DNA of 64,000 nt from Salvator merianae. Lineage: Eukaryota; Chordata; Lepidosauria; Squamata; Teiidae. The translations under genes and the position numbers were made by a program. Of this stretch, positions 24,068-35,299 are shown in pieces. Below the pieces are notes generated by a model. It was not told where the DNA came from. It did no database searches and saw only the letters and a list, made by a program, of their open reading frames with translations. How positions within the stretch are numbered: the stretch's first letter is position 1; the number at the start of each line of letters is the position of its first letter. The DNA lies in NCBI GenBank assembly GCA_003586115.2, contig QVOM02000053.1:9067072-9131071 (forward strand), given 5' to 3'.

Positions 24068-24549
24068 TTGGTGAAGTGTTCATGTTTGCAAGTTAGCTCT
24101 TCTCCTCCCCCGGTATATGTTGGATCTGCATCCTAAATTGGAAGTTGTTCACAGGTCTTATTTTATATCATATTACTCGCGTATCGAAGCAACAACAAAA
24201 ACATTAGAAACTGCCTGTATGTTGAGTCTGATGCACAGAACTCAGGCAGTGGGATAGCAAGGAAGAAGTGTGCTACCAGCCTGACTCCATTTTTGGTGTC
24301 AGTGGTTGCCTTGGGGCAACCACACTGACTCCTTTTCCAGTGCAATAGCTGAGGGGAATTCCTCCTTTGCAGGATAGCTTTTCCTGCCCTGCATGGAAGA
24401 CCTCTCATTCTGCAGCACCCCTTGGCTCCAAAAGGGAAAAAAGGGGGGCATCTTTTTTCTGCAGCACCTGCTCCATCCTAGCTGTCTTCACCTGGAAGTG
24501 GAGATGAGGCTGAAGTTAGGTCCCGATTGAAGTCTGGACTTTAATATTT

Positions 24550-24660
24550 CCCAGCCAAGTATGTAAGTAACGGTTTTAACAAGGAAATTGTCATGTTTTA
24601 CTTTTATGTTTCTTGTACTTTGTATGAAATCAATAAAATCTTACATATAAAAAAATTCAA
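24550..24660 (+). mobile_element. Possible LINE 3' end with AATAAA
   Basis: The wording CATGTTTTACTTTTATG, TTGTACTTTGTATG, then CAATAAAATCTTACATATA and an A-rich end resembles the terminus of a polyadenylated LINE. It could equally be unique sequence. Confidence 0.25.
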
Positions 24661-26290
24661 CCTCTTTGATCTTCTACAAATCGAAACACGATCTGGAAGC
24701 TAAAAGGTGGAATTCCAATCGGAATCTCACCTCACCTCTCCACCCAGCCTGCTCTGTTTCATGATTTGTCGCAACTTTAAATACTGTGCAGTTGTTATTT
24801 CATATGGATATGGAAACACATATTTATTCGCAAGTTTTTTCTGGACTTGTTATTAAGTCATTTAGAATTATGCAATCAGGCCATCACATTGGCCTATGTT
24901 CATCAGACTAGGATCCTTGACTGCAGTTTTGGATTATGTGGAGAAACTCCTGCCCTTGTGCTGCAGGATAACTTTGTGCAAACTATGGAACATATCCCGG
25001 ATTGGGGAGGGCATTCATTCTATGTTTAAATATGTTCAGGCATCCATGAGCTATTTGCTTGTGTGAGGAAGAATGGCTTCTTATAAAACAGCAAGAAACA
25101 AGGGTTGGTTAGCTGATTGGATAGGTGTGTGGGCGTTGATCACCTGTCCATGTTCATCTTGATTTTCACAGGGAAACAATTGCTCACCACTAGGAAGCAT
25201 TTTCTGTATTTACTGCTTTTAAATGTCACAACATTGGCCAGAATATAAAGAACTTCTCTAGGGGCACCCAAGTATGGTTACACTAGATGAGACTCTACTC
25301 ACACAATCAGAAATTACATAACTGACTTTTAAAAACTAAACTGGAAAAATACCAGCATATGTGGAGGGCTTTTATTATTTATTTATTTATTTTTTGGGTG
25401 GGGCGGACGGAATATCTAGAATTCTACCAGGATCCTTTCCAGCCACTGTAGTTCTCAGCAGGAGGATATGTGTATGCCTTTTGCAGTGGAAGATGAGCAG
25501 CCACTGGCAATGAAAGAAAAGCACCTATTTGCAGGAATGGTGGTGTCTTTTTCTTTGTTAATAATATTAAGGTTACCATTTGAAAAAGAGAACAGGATTT
25601 ACAGAAGAGGAAATAAAAGCAGGTGTTCCTTGTAATGTAAGCCTGCTTTCCAGGCAACACCTTGATTTTCAGCTGGTGCCTTGTTGCAAGAGATAAGTCT
25701 ACAATCCGGACTGGAGCAAAAACAGAGAAATGAGTTAGAGCATTGTGTTCCATTCCCTTTCATACTTTCCCGCGGTGTGTGGTGCACAGCATTATTTTCC
25801 TGCCTGCTGTTCTTAACTTGTGGTCACTGTAAGGTAAAGAATGCACATTGCTGAGGACTGGGACCAGCCACCCACTTTTTTTCACCAAAGCCTCACTCTG
25901 TTTCTTCAAGGCAAGCTTTTGGGTGACACAGGAAGAGCTAACTGCAAAGTCTTCAGCTTAGAATGAAAGCCAGTTGGTGGTAAACAGGAAAGCAACTGCT
26001 ATACCTAATAGTACTAAAGCAGCAGGTATTGTTTCATCCAAAGGCTTTTCCTTGAACACTGTTCTTAAGTAAGAAAAGAAGTGAATCAGTAAATAAATAA
26101 TTGTTGTTCTAAGCTCCTTTGCTTGTTTAAAGACTTGGGATGTGCTAATGGACAAACCAGCCTAAAAGTGCTGTCCTAAGTATGCGGATAATATTCAGTG
26201 ATGATTACTAAGCAGGAGAGGTGAGCCATGTCCCTTCACTCCACCTGGACAAGTCAGCAGTTGTTGCTTAAAGAACATTCAAGTAATTAT
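24660..26290. other. Intronic sequence, nothing recognised
   Basis: No supported gene, RNA or repeat apart from a (TTTA) run at about 25375-25393. The 109-codon and 62-codon reverse frames near 25424-25787 show no family similarity. Confidence 0.4.
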
Positions 26291-26446
26291 GGCTCTTTCA
26301 TCACTGGGCCTTATTCCAGATCATATCCTGGAATAGGAACCTACTATTCACATGCTAGTCCAGACTACGAGTGTGCATGTGCATGTGAATGGCAGGTCCC
26401 TATTCTGGAATATGTTCTGGAATAAGGCCCAGTGCAGAAAGGGTCC
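26291..26446. mobile_element. Foldback MITE, family F copy 2
   Basis: A second copy of the element at 17363. The left arm begins GGCTCTTTCATCACTGGGCC and the right arm ends GGCCCAGTGCAGAAAGGGTCC (inner part TTATTCCAGA / TCTGGAATAA). Arms of about 65 bp pair with few mismatches. The left terminus has lost the GCAC wording. The target duplication is not clear (flanks tat and gta). Confidence 0.75.
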
Positions 26447-28024
26447 GTATGGATGCTTCACCAAAACAAGCATTTTACGAGGTAAAAAAAATATGCATGA
26501 ATTCTCAATAAATCTATAATATTTTGATCTAAACAGATTATGCCATTATTGACTTCTTTTTAATAGTACTTTAGCACTTCAGTTTTTTTAAAAAAATACT
26601 AATTAGCCGTTCTTCATGATGGGTTTGATGTATGATAAGATTTCTCATTGAAATTACTTTGAATGAAAAATTTCTCCCACCCAATTTGGACTTGGCCAAT
26701 CGGAGGGTGAATATGGCAGTATATACTAGTTTCACCTTGCCAGATTACTAACTTGCTTACTATCCTGGTCTAGCTATATTATTCAGGGGCAAAGAAAACA
26801 ACCTTGTCCTCCTGCCCTTTGCAAACCTCAAATCAGCTCCCTGAAGCATGCTCTTCCCGTAAATAGAACAGTGGTGAGGAAGAGCCTAAGCTCTGATTGG
26901 AAGCCTTTAATTACATACTTTAAATTACATATTTTATTATGTATGATCTAATCTAATCTGGCTTCCAACCAGAGTTTCACCCTCTCCCCTGTCCACACAG
27001 AATCCCAGTTTGTGGGTTGCTACTTGATTGGAGTGAACCTTCCATTCTGCTGCTTTTGTTTCTGCACCCCCATTCCTGGTTTCTGCTGTACTGTATTTAG
27101 AAGAAACTTAGAAGCTGCACTCAAGAGATCCCTGCAGAGCATTGCTAAGACATAAAAATGAACTTTTGCACAGAGCTAGCTTTAACGCACCATATTTTCC
27201 AGAGACAGAGCCCTATGAAAACTCCAAACCAAATATTCTTTTTGAAATGAAAAAGGTGTGATTCATAGCACCATTCCTCCCACTCTAATCAGTTAGCATA
27301 TATAGCCCATAGCACAAATTCTCTACTGGCCAGATTGTGGTAGCTATTGCAAATTGATAGTACAGCGAAGAATCCTCAATTTGATTCCAAATCCAAGTAG
27401 CGTGTCCAAGGTTTCAGTCACTAAATCAATAAGTAATCACTTGTTTGGGCTTTGCAAAAAAAAAAAAAAAAAAAAAAATTCACATAGCCCTGAAAACTTT
27501 TAAGAGTAAGTACTCTCATACTACATGTGCGTGTTCTGCATTTGTGTGTCTTAGTCGGAAGGAGAGAGGTGTTCATTTATTTATATGAAACTTGGGGAAA
27601 CATCTGAATTCTTAGTTTTATTTGTACACATTAAAAAAGCAGCTCACAAATAGCTTAGAAATAGTAGCATATGGACACTTGTGTTCCTATCCTACATCTA
27701 AATCACATTGAAGTTCAGAGAATGCTTTTAAAGACTTTCTGGCCTTTAATGGGGATTAAGCTACTAGCATCTGGATGCTATACTTCTAAGCTGCTTTTGA
27801 ACCTTTTATTTTATTTTCTGTGTAGGGGTGCAGCCATGGCTGTATATAGATCTTTCAGACCTTATCTCTATATCAGAAAAACATCAGGCACCTGCCACCT
27901 GAAGACTTTTGGAAATTTTGGGAGTTATGAATAACAGTCTACTAAAATTGACTGTTTACCTTCTGTAGTTATCTCACTGTCTGAGTATTCTTTTTCCAGT
28001 GGTAATGCAATTACATATTTTTTT
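26447..28024. other. Intronic sequence with one poly-A run
   Basis: Largely unique sequence. A 23-bp A run at 27456-27478 may be the tail of an eroded retroelement, but no upstream body is recognisable. No gene supported. Confidence 0.4.
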
Positions 28025-28449
28025 GGCTGCCTCCAGAAAGCAAGAGGAAAATATATGATCTTGTTTAGATACTGCAATAGCTTCTCACCAGTCCTGCCAG
28101 ACGGCAGTGTGAAATGCATGGTGCTTTCTCCTGAAGTTCAAAATACCTGCAAGTATGCAAGTGCCCACCTGCGTCCTTGTGCAGGAGGTGTTTTGTGGCT
28201 TGGGTTTGCCCTCATACTTATGCAGTGGGCATTTCCCTCAAGGAAAAACCCAGGAACAAATGCCAAACAAAGTACGCAATATCGCTATTTCAGGAAAACC
28301 CAGATTCAGTGTTCGTTTGTCCACTGTAGCCATATTCCAGGATTTTGCTCCTACATCCCGGAACTATGTTTGAATTGCTTCGATATGTGTGGCAATCCTA
28401 ATATAGTGCTGGGATAATCCTGGGTTTTAGACCCTATCTGGATGCAGCC
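28025..28449. mobile_element. Harbinger-like non-autonomous element, family G
   Basis: Begins GGCTGCCTCCAGAAAG and ends TATCTGGATGCAGCC, with identical 3-bp flanks TTT (28022-28024 and 28450-28452). The ends match those at 23621-24067, and the interiors share AAGTATGCAAGTGCC-type and CAGGAGG words more loosely. The 120-codon and 72-codon forward frames inside it are not conserved in the sister copy and are rejected as genes. Confidence 0.72.
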
Positions 28450-28735
28450 TTTGTGGGCAAATTAGAATTGAAAGCTATAACCACTGTTAGGTTCATATCA
28501 TATTCCATACTACTTTGCCTGTCTTGTGTCATTGGTTCCAAAATGAAGAAAACAGAAAGCAGCAAAGACAATACAGAACCAAACTACGTTCACTTTAAGT
28601 TCTTGCATTCAAGCTTTAATTCACCTCAGTTTATCTTCTGAAAAGAAATATTTTTATGGCATAGAATACCCATGCAGTACGTAGGGGTAATTATTCCGGT
28701 GAATCTACTGTAAGTGCCGTTGTAATGTCTCCCTC

Positions 28736-28795
28736 CCTTCCTTCCTTCCTTCCTTCCTTCCTTCCTTCCTTCCTTCCTTCCTTCCTTCCTTCCTT
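28736..28795. repeat. (TTCC)n microsatellite
   Basis: About 14 uninterrupted units following a CCCTCCC lead-in. Confidence 0.95.
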
Positions 28796-28799
28796 TTTC

Positions 28800-31250
28800 T
28801 TTCCCTCTTTTTTAAAGTAGCTTATGGTCTGAAAGCATTCTGAGTCGGCTAGCTTATTAATGCTAGTATATACCGACTGAGCTCACTAGAGATCAAGAGA
28901 CTCACAGAAGGTTGATGTTGTTATACAAATATTGTCATACAAATTCATGTTATGTGCTTTGGTTTCTGAGGTGTGTATTAGATTATTTCTCCTTCTTTCA
29001 AAGAGAGAGAGAAATCCAAGCATATTGTACCAACTAGAATATCAGTGTATTCAGAGTTTGCTTCCAGAAAAAGGAGTATTCACCTCCACAGGTAATCTCT
29101 TCATGCAACATTTTATTAGACTCATGCCTATAAAATAGACAATAATCAAGGGGATCCACCACAATCCATATAAAATGATTCTAGAATCACTGATCCCTTC
29201 TCCAATGTATGCCAGGTCTCAAGAAAAGGTTCCAGTTCCTCCATTTCTAATTCTATAGTCTCTCCTCATTTGAACATCTATTGATTCTTATAACCTCAAC
29301 TTCATCCTAAAATTTCAGGTCAGGGAACAGAAAAAAGAATGAAAACTGATTTAAATTAAACTTTTTTTTAAAAAAAAATAAACAAGCTGGAAATGAAAGT
29401 AAGTGCTTCATGGCAGAATAGAGAGGAAGAAAATGGTTCTCGTCCACGAGTGACCTCAAGCTCTTGACCAGTACATACTTACCGTAAACCATTTACACAC
29501 AACTAAGGATGTGTTGTTGGAAGAAGTTGTTTTCCCTCGCTGCATGGATGTATGGAAGGAGGAGGAGGAGGCAGCTAGAAGGACCAAATTGTGACCCAAA
29601 CTACAGCCTAAATTGCCACCAGGGTCTCAGATCTGTGGCCCCTTTGTGACCTCAGTTCCAGTTCCCCCACATGATTCCAGAGGGGTTTTCACTACTTCCT
29701 GTTGCCACCATGGGGCTTCCACTACGTAGTTGAGACTCAGCCACCCCCAAGATGGCTTTCATGCCTCCTGCCTCAAGGAGGAAGGCCATGGAGGTGTTAC
29801 CTAGAGGTCAGGGCAGAAAGGTTATCTAATATAAATACTAAAAGACATGCAGTGATGGTGCTTGGTGTAACTGAGGTTGAAGATTGTTCTGTGAACTGGA
29901 GGCTACAACAGAGAAGGCCCTATCAAAGCCATTATTCTTTGATCCTCTAAGGGTGCTACCACAATGACCTCTCTTGCTGAACGTAATGTCAAAGCAGACC
30001 TGTATGGAAAGAAGCCTTCAGAAATGTTGGGCCTAAGGACTTTTCTGTACTTACCACTATTCTGGATCAAGACAGAATAGTAGTCTGGTTTTAGGGAGGC
30101 TCCACTCCTTGCTAGTGTACTCCATCTACACCAGACAATGCATACTATGGATTTAGATTACCAGTGGACCTGCTTAAGCAGGTACATAATAGCCAGTAGT
30201 AAACTGGACCAAGGAGCTGTGCAGAAGGCATGCCTCCATGGTTCAGTTTACCACAAAGAACCCATTTCAGTGGTGCAATAAGATGCAACACCAGAATGGG
30301 TCTCCTGGGGACTTCAAGGCCAGGAACTTTCATTCCTGGCCTTTGGAGTTTTTGGAGGCCTGCTCTAAAGTTCACACAGGCTTAGAGGCAGGCATGGCAG
30401 CCAGACCAGAACATTTATCCCAATGCACATGGCCTAGCTTGGACCAGACCATCGAGGAGTTGGTCTCTAGGTCATTTAAGGTCATGTACATCAATGTCTG
30501 TACTTTGAACTGTCTTCAGTAACAAAATGGTAACCTGTGTCAATGTTCATCCAGACAGAGATACTAATTAGCAATATCACTGCTGCATTCTGTGCTAATG
30601 CAAGGACAACTCCATGTAATACTCACTATACCAGATCAATTGTGAAGTGATGCACATTGGAGCCCAAACCCACCTTAACTACATATGGGTTAATATGGGA
30701 CCTGAGCAGGCTGTGACTGACCAGGAAATGTTTTTTTATCTGTTATAACCTTTTTAGTTTAGAAAGAAGTTGACTTGAGGATGCGTCTCCACTTCCCTGG
30801 TGAGGTAGCTCTGTTGGTATGTCGGTACCTCTTATCTCTGTTTGTGAGTATGGAGATATCATTTTCAGTGGCAGCTAGGTACAGGGTACAAAATGGTAAA
30901 AAAGTGCCTGTAAAAATGGCACCTCTGACAGTGATCACACCCAGAAATGGGACAGCATGATTGCCATAAAGTGCCTGCTGCTGCTGCATGTGAACATACA
31001 GCAGAAGTCCTCTTCCCAGGGGCTCTGATGCAGCCTGGCAGAGGGCGTGATAGAGGCAAGTTAAAACAGATAAGAGGATTTTTTTTTCACATCTGGTGTT
31101 CTGTAACTTTGGGGAGGATAGGGGTAAAGAACCCATAGGTTATGAGTAACATGGCTGTTGACTTTGTCCTTTCTCACAGGCTCCAGGACACCAGGTGAGC
31201 TCAGGTAAATGTCCCTCCCTCTCTCAGATGTCCACTAAATGCAAGGAAGC
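28800..31250. other. Intronic sequence with eroded repeats
   Basis: Contains weak relatives of families D and E: CTTTTCTGTACTTACCACTA near 30043 resembles the left end at 61663, and 30779-30960 resembles 54365. Boundaries cannot be fixed. No exon or RNA gene was recognised. Confidence 0.35.
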
Positions 31251-31254
31251 CTCC

Positions 31255-31300
31255 CCCAACACACAGACACACACACAGACACACCCACACACACACACAG
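31255..31300. repeat. (CA)n-rich microsatellite
   Basis: Imperfect ACAC tract with AGAC interruptions. Confidence 0.85.
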
Positions 31301-31389
31301 GCTTCTCTAATAAAAATATGGGGCTATTTCAAATGTTTTCAAATAGTGCTTTGCATATCTTCACTCGTGATGCCTGCTGGGGTTTCTCT

Positions 31390-31760
31390 ATAAAGGCTCA
31401 ACAGCGATCACATCATCGCCTTTGATTTTTGTTACACGCAGGAAATCAGATCCATGATCTGATGCGGAAGTGCATGGCTCACAGTGTTTCCCCACTCGTT
31501 ACAACAATTAAAAGTAACTGGTGAAGCACCGCTCAGACTTCCCGCCGTATCTCAGCCTCCTGTATTTCCCGTGGTTCAGCTTCACTGCATGACCCCTTAT
31601 TCTTGTATTTTAGTTTTCCGCTTAGTTCACCGAAAGGCTATCGCCTGATCTTTCACCACCGCAGAGCAAACCCTGTAGTTCAGCCTTTTGTTATCACGTT
31701 ACATCACCTTCAAACCATGCAGTTTATACATTCAGCTGTAAGCTGTCAAATTAGCCATCA
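31390..31760. promoter_or_regulatory. Candidate conserved enhancer
   Basis: A repeat-free block that retains several CpGs in an otherwise CpG-poor region (GCGATCACATCATCGCC, GATGCGGAAGTGC, ACCGAAAGGCTATCGCC, TATCACGTTACATCACC). It also has an internal near-palindrome GAAATCAGATCCATGATCTGA. Retained CpGs and lack of decay suggest constraint. The 78-codon forward frame within it has no family match. Confidence 0.4.
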
Positions 31761-32645
31761 AGTGATGTGTTACGGAATAATGTGCAAGAGACAGAGAGCA
31801 GGCTCTATGCTTTCTGAACCTGGATTGTTTCAAGCATGAGAATTTGGATTCATTTACTTTCTTGAATACATTGAAAACCAAGGAGCATGGAATATAAGCA
31901 GTAGGGAAATTAGGTGCTTAATGTAGATTTGCAGACTTCTGTGTTTTGGGGATGGTACATGCTAATAACAGAGCAGGAAAAAAAAAAGCACACCTTCTGC
32001 TATCACTCCTGTTACACAACATCCCTGTATAATTCTCTTATTTGAATATTTAGTATCAACACCATGGAATTGAGCTGTCTGAAATTACTGCAGCTATCAT
32101 CTGGGTTTTTAAATATGTGCTGGCAAGAGTTTCCACTAGTGGTGAGGTACACACTTTCTATGCAAAAGGTTGCACATTAATTTTTATTTCCACTTAGAAC
32201 AGGGAAACCCTCAAGAGCTGTTTGCTTCTGTGTGTGTGAGTAGAACCTCTTTGCTCTCTCAGTGCTGTTGCAGTCTGACTCTTAGCAGCCTTACCAGCAT
32301 GGATGTACAGCTAGAAACAGCTTGGCAGGGGGATTGCTAGATAAGATAAAGGGTGGGAGGAAATCCAAGGTAATGCTTTGGGGGTTGTTTCCTCAGCAGT
32401 GCAAACCAAGCACAGAATCTTTGGCATCTTAAAAAGGAATGTATTTATTCTTGCAAGTGCTGTTATGAAGGGAGCTTTTTGTTTGATTTTCATCTGTTTT
32501 TGCATTTCATTTCTTTCTGACGGTAACAACGCATGCATCTAATGAAGTGGACTTCAGCTCACCGTTACATTTGCTGAGATAAATGCAATAGGCTTTAAGG
32601 CACCTCAAGACTCTTAGGTTACCTATGCATGATAGCAGCAGCAAG

Positions 32646-32949
32646 TAGAGCTGTACACAAACTTTTTGCGAGTGTTTGGTTTGAATGAAACTGAACAGGG
32701 GCTGGTTCAGTTCGAATTTGTCTTTCCCCCCCTTCCAACTGCAGAGTGTCCTATTTGTTTCAAATAGCTTTGAATGCCCTTGAACCTTCATTGAACAGGG
32801 CAAGTTTCTAGGCTTGTTAGATTACCTGTTTGTTCAGTATGAATTTGAACTCTGTTTTCAAACAAAGTGTCTAATTCAAACCTGAACTTTTCAAACACCC
32901 CTGCTCTATTCAAACTAGTTCTGATCTAAACCAGTTTGGCACATTTCTA
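32646..32949 (+). mobile_element. hAT-like MITE, subfamily B
   Basis: Starts TAGAGCTGTACACAAAC and ends TTTGGCACATTTCTA, flanked by gcagcaag (32638-32645) and ccagcaag (32950-32957), 7 of 8 identical. The interior shares TTCAAACCTGAACTTTTCAAA-type and GGCTGGTTCAGTT wording with 2985 and 18838. Confidence 0.82.
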
Positions 32950-33199
32950 CCAGCAAGTGCTCCAAGGCAGAAGTGCTAGTTCCCACTCTGGGGGCCAGAC
33001 ATGTGGCATCTGCATGTCCCATCACCTCATCTCGTTCTACGAAACTGAGAATTCTGCCGTGTCAGAAGTAGTTCTGGAAGTGGGACTCTTTTTTGGCATG
33101 GTGCTTGTGCAGAGCAGACTCAGTGTCATTCTTGCTGCCATCATGTGTCTACACAGTGGCCTTGAGAACATCTGAGGATAGCAAGCACCCAGAGCTTGC

Positions 33200-33420
33200 T
33201 TTTCCGGTTTGGCCTTGTGGTTAGCGTGTCAGACTCTTATCCGGAACTCTCCTGGTTTGAGTCTGCACCCCTGCATGAAGCCAGCTGGGCTCGTCACAGC
33301 TCTGATCAGAGTTCTCACAGCCCCACCTACCTCACAAGGTGTCTGTTGTGGGAAGAAGAACAGGAGGTTTGTCAGCCACTTTGAGTCCCCTCAGGGTGAG
33401 AAAAGTGGAGAACAAAAAAA
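33200..33420 (+). mobile_element. tRNA-derived SINE (squamate type)
   Basis: The head contains an RNA polymerase III A box-like word (TGGCCTTGTGGTTAGCG, about 33210-33226) and a B box-like word (GGTTTGAGTC, 33254-33263) at the usual spacing. The body carries GAAGCCAGCTGGGCTCGTCA, CCCCACCTACCTCACAAGG and a GCCACTTTGAG...GAGAAAAGTGGAG 3' region. These I recognise from abundant squamate SINEs. The element ends in a hexanucleotide tail, listed next. Confidence 0.78.
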
Positions 33421-33592
33421 CTCCTTCTCCTTCTCCTTCTCCTTCTCCTTCTCCTTCTCCTTCTCCTTCTCCTTCTCCTTCTCCTTCTCCTTCTCCTTCT
33501 CCTTCTCCTTCTCCTTCTCCTTCTCCTTCTCCTTCTCCTTCTCCTTCTCCTTCTCCTTCTCCTTCTCCTTCTCCTTCTCCTTCTCCTTCTCC
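33421..33592. repeat. (TTCTCC)n tract forming the SINE tail
   Basis: About 28 apparently perfect hexanucleotide units, 172 bp. It directly follows the SINE body, so it expanded from the SINE 3' tail. All frames read as dipeptide repeats (Ser-Phe, Pro-Ser, Glu-Gly, Arg-Arg, Glu-Lys), so none of the long frames here is a gene. Confidence 0.95.
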
Positions 33593-33989
33593 CTTTTTGT
33601 GGGAAGAGTGCCGTGGAGCCCTGCATGGCAACAGGCGCTTTGGAAATTTGCATGCTGTGCTCTTGGATCTCTATAGCACATTTGCCACCAGATATGTGGC
33701 TCCTCCATTAGACATTCTTAGTGCCTTTTGTCTGCTGTGAACTGCAAACTGACTGAACCAGTTTGGCACCCCTTTAGAAGGAGACACGCGGAAGACCTAG
33801 GCCATGTCACACAAGGCCCTTTCTAGCACATGGTATTGATGCAGGTTCTGACTGTATGCCCATGCTGTCATTTCTTCTTGAAGCCATACAATTAAACAAA
33901 GATGCTTACCAGTTATAACTCTTGATACTCTGGCAGACAGTGTAGCCACACCCCCAAAAGTGGTCCTATGAGGGAATCACAACTCTGGG

Positions 33990-34169
33990 TATTTTGCACC
34001 ATTGGAATACCTGGAAGGTGCTGCCTTGCCATCGCAGGAGCAAGCATCAGACCAGTAAGTGCCCACTCTTGCCCTGCACTATTGCTCTGCTGAATGGCCA
34101 GGATGGCAAGAGGCAGCTATGAGATGCAAACAAGCTCTCATATTTCCCTCTCACCATCTGTAGACAGCC
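33990..34169 (+). mobile_element. Truncated family G element
   Basis: Aligns with the right half of 23621-24067 and ends ATCTGTAGACAGCC, a variant of the family right terminus. The left end is not recognisable. Confidence 0.5.
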
Positions 34170-34389
34170 AAAATGTCCTGCTTCCTCCCAGAGACTTAGG
34201 AAAGGAAACTTAAGTCAGAAAAACCAGATAGGCAGAAAGTTATTTATGATATAATTTTATTCTATTTCAGTTCATATTTGATCACATATGTTTAATTTGT
34301 TTGTTCTACGACTGCAAGAAATGAATTGTCAAAATGCCAATTATTTCTGTGGGCCCCAAAAGTTGGAAAGTACTTGGAAGTATTCGCAC

Positions 34390-34810
34390 TTTCCACATTA
34401 GAATGGGATAATTATCCAATTCTATGGTGGAATTGACCCCACAGCACAGATGCTGTCCACACTGTGGGACCTTTGACTTGAATGTGAGCAGAATACCAGC
34501 TGGCATTTTGCTGCTGATGTTTGCCATGACATTCCTGAAGCATCTGGCCACTGCCATGGTGACCTGCAGTGCCATGGAGCACACAGGCGCATGCAGGCAC
34601 GATCACAAGATCACAGCCGTAGTGCATGGTGTGGCCATGCATTTGCCCCCGAAAATGAGTCAAGCTTTGGAGCACAAATTAGTGCTCCACAGCTAGCTGT
34701 GTTTGGGAGTAACTGCATGCTGCTCCAGTCATGCGGGCCTCTGCAAAGTGCGGCGCCATTTTGCTAGTGAGCATTCCTGATGCTTGCTAGCTCAAAGTGC
34801 AAAAAGACCC
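34390..34810 (+). mobile_element. Family C relative, copy 2
   Basis: Shares CATCTGGCCACTGCCATGG-type and TAGTGAGCATTCC-type wording with the adjacent copy at 34838. It closes with CAAAGTGCAAAAAGACCCC, whose reverse complement (GGGGTCTTTTTGCACTTTG) resembles the left end of the next copy, so these look like paired element ends. Overlapping frames on both strands are not shared between copies. Confidence 0.5.
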
Positions 34811-34837
34811 CTAGTCAAGGCAACAGGACTATTAACT

Positions 34838-35290
34838 TTGGGCCTGTTTGCACTTTACAGCCTAGTATGGTATTAACAATACCATACTAAGCTAGAACAG
34901 ACCTAGCGGTGCGGCGGCCATTCGCATTTTGAGTGCTAGAATCGCCTTGTACCGGAGCTCCAGCACTTGCAGTGCAAATGCATGCCTGCTCACCATGACA
35001 GTGGCTGTGGAAACATCTGGCTGTTGCCATGGCAAGCAGGATGTGCCACATGACTGCCCAACTGCAGCTGCAACCACACCATCAGCTTGCAGTGTTGTCA
35101 CCTTGGAGCAGGTGCGAACGCTGCTGACTGGAAGCAATCCTGCTGCTCCTGGCCAAGCTGTAGACAGAGTTTTAGCTGTCCACAGCAAGTAGCATTTGGG
35201 AGCAGATGGAGATGCTCCCAGACTCTCTGGCTGCCATGGAGTGTGAATGCATTTCTCTAGTGAGCGTCCGCATGCTCACCAGAGGCCCTC
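34838..35290 (+). mobile_element. Family C repeat, copy 3
   Basis: Begins GGGCCTGTTTGCACTTTACA. The segment 34925-35230 is the reverse-oriented counterpart of 1105-1390. It includes a short perfect-looking hairpin at 34861-34890. Right boundary approximate. Confidence 0.55.
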
Positions 35291-35299
35291 TATAAGTGA

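Noticed and set aside
23730..24096. Frames of 72-117 codons on both strands
   Set aside because: Wholly inside a Harbinger-like non-autonomous element; not conserved in sister copies and unlike transposases.
33200..33290. Possible functional tRNA gene
   Set aside because: A and B box-like words are present, but the sequence continues into a SINE body and no complete cloverleaf with a paired acceptor stem can be drawn.
33332..33740. Five long overlapping frames of 93-155 codons with dipeptide repeats
   Set aside because: They are translations of the (TTCTCC)n tract in all frames and share no conserved flanks.
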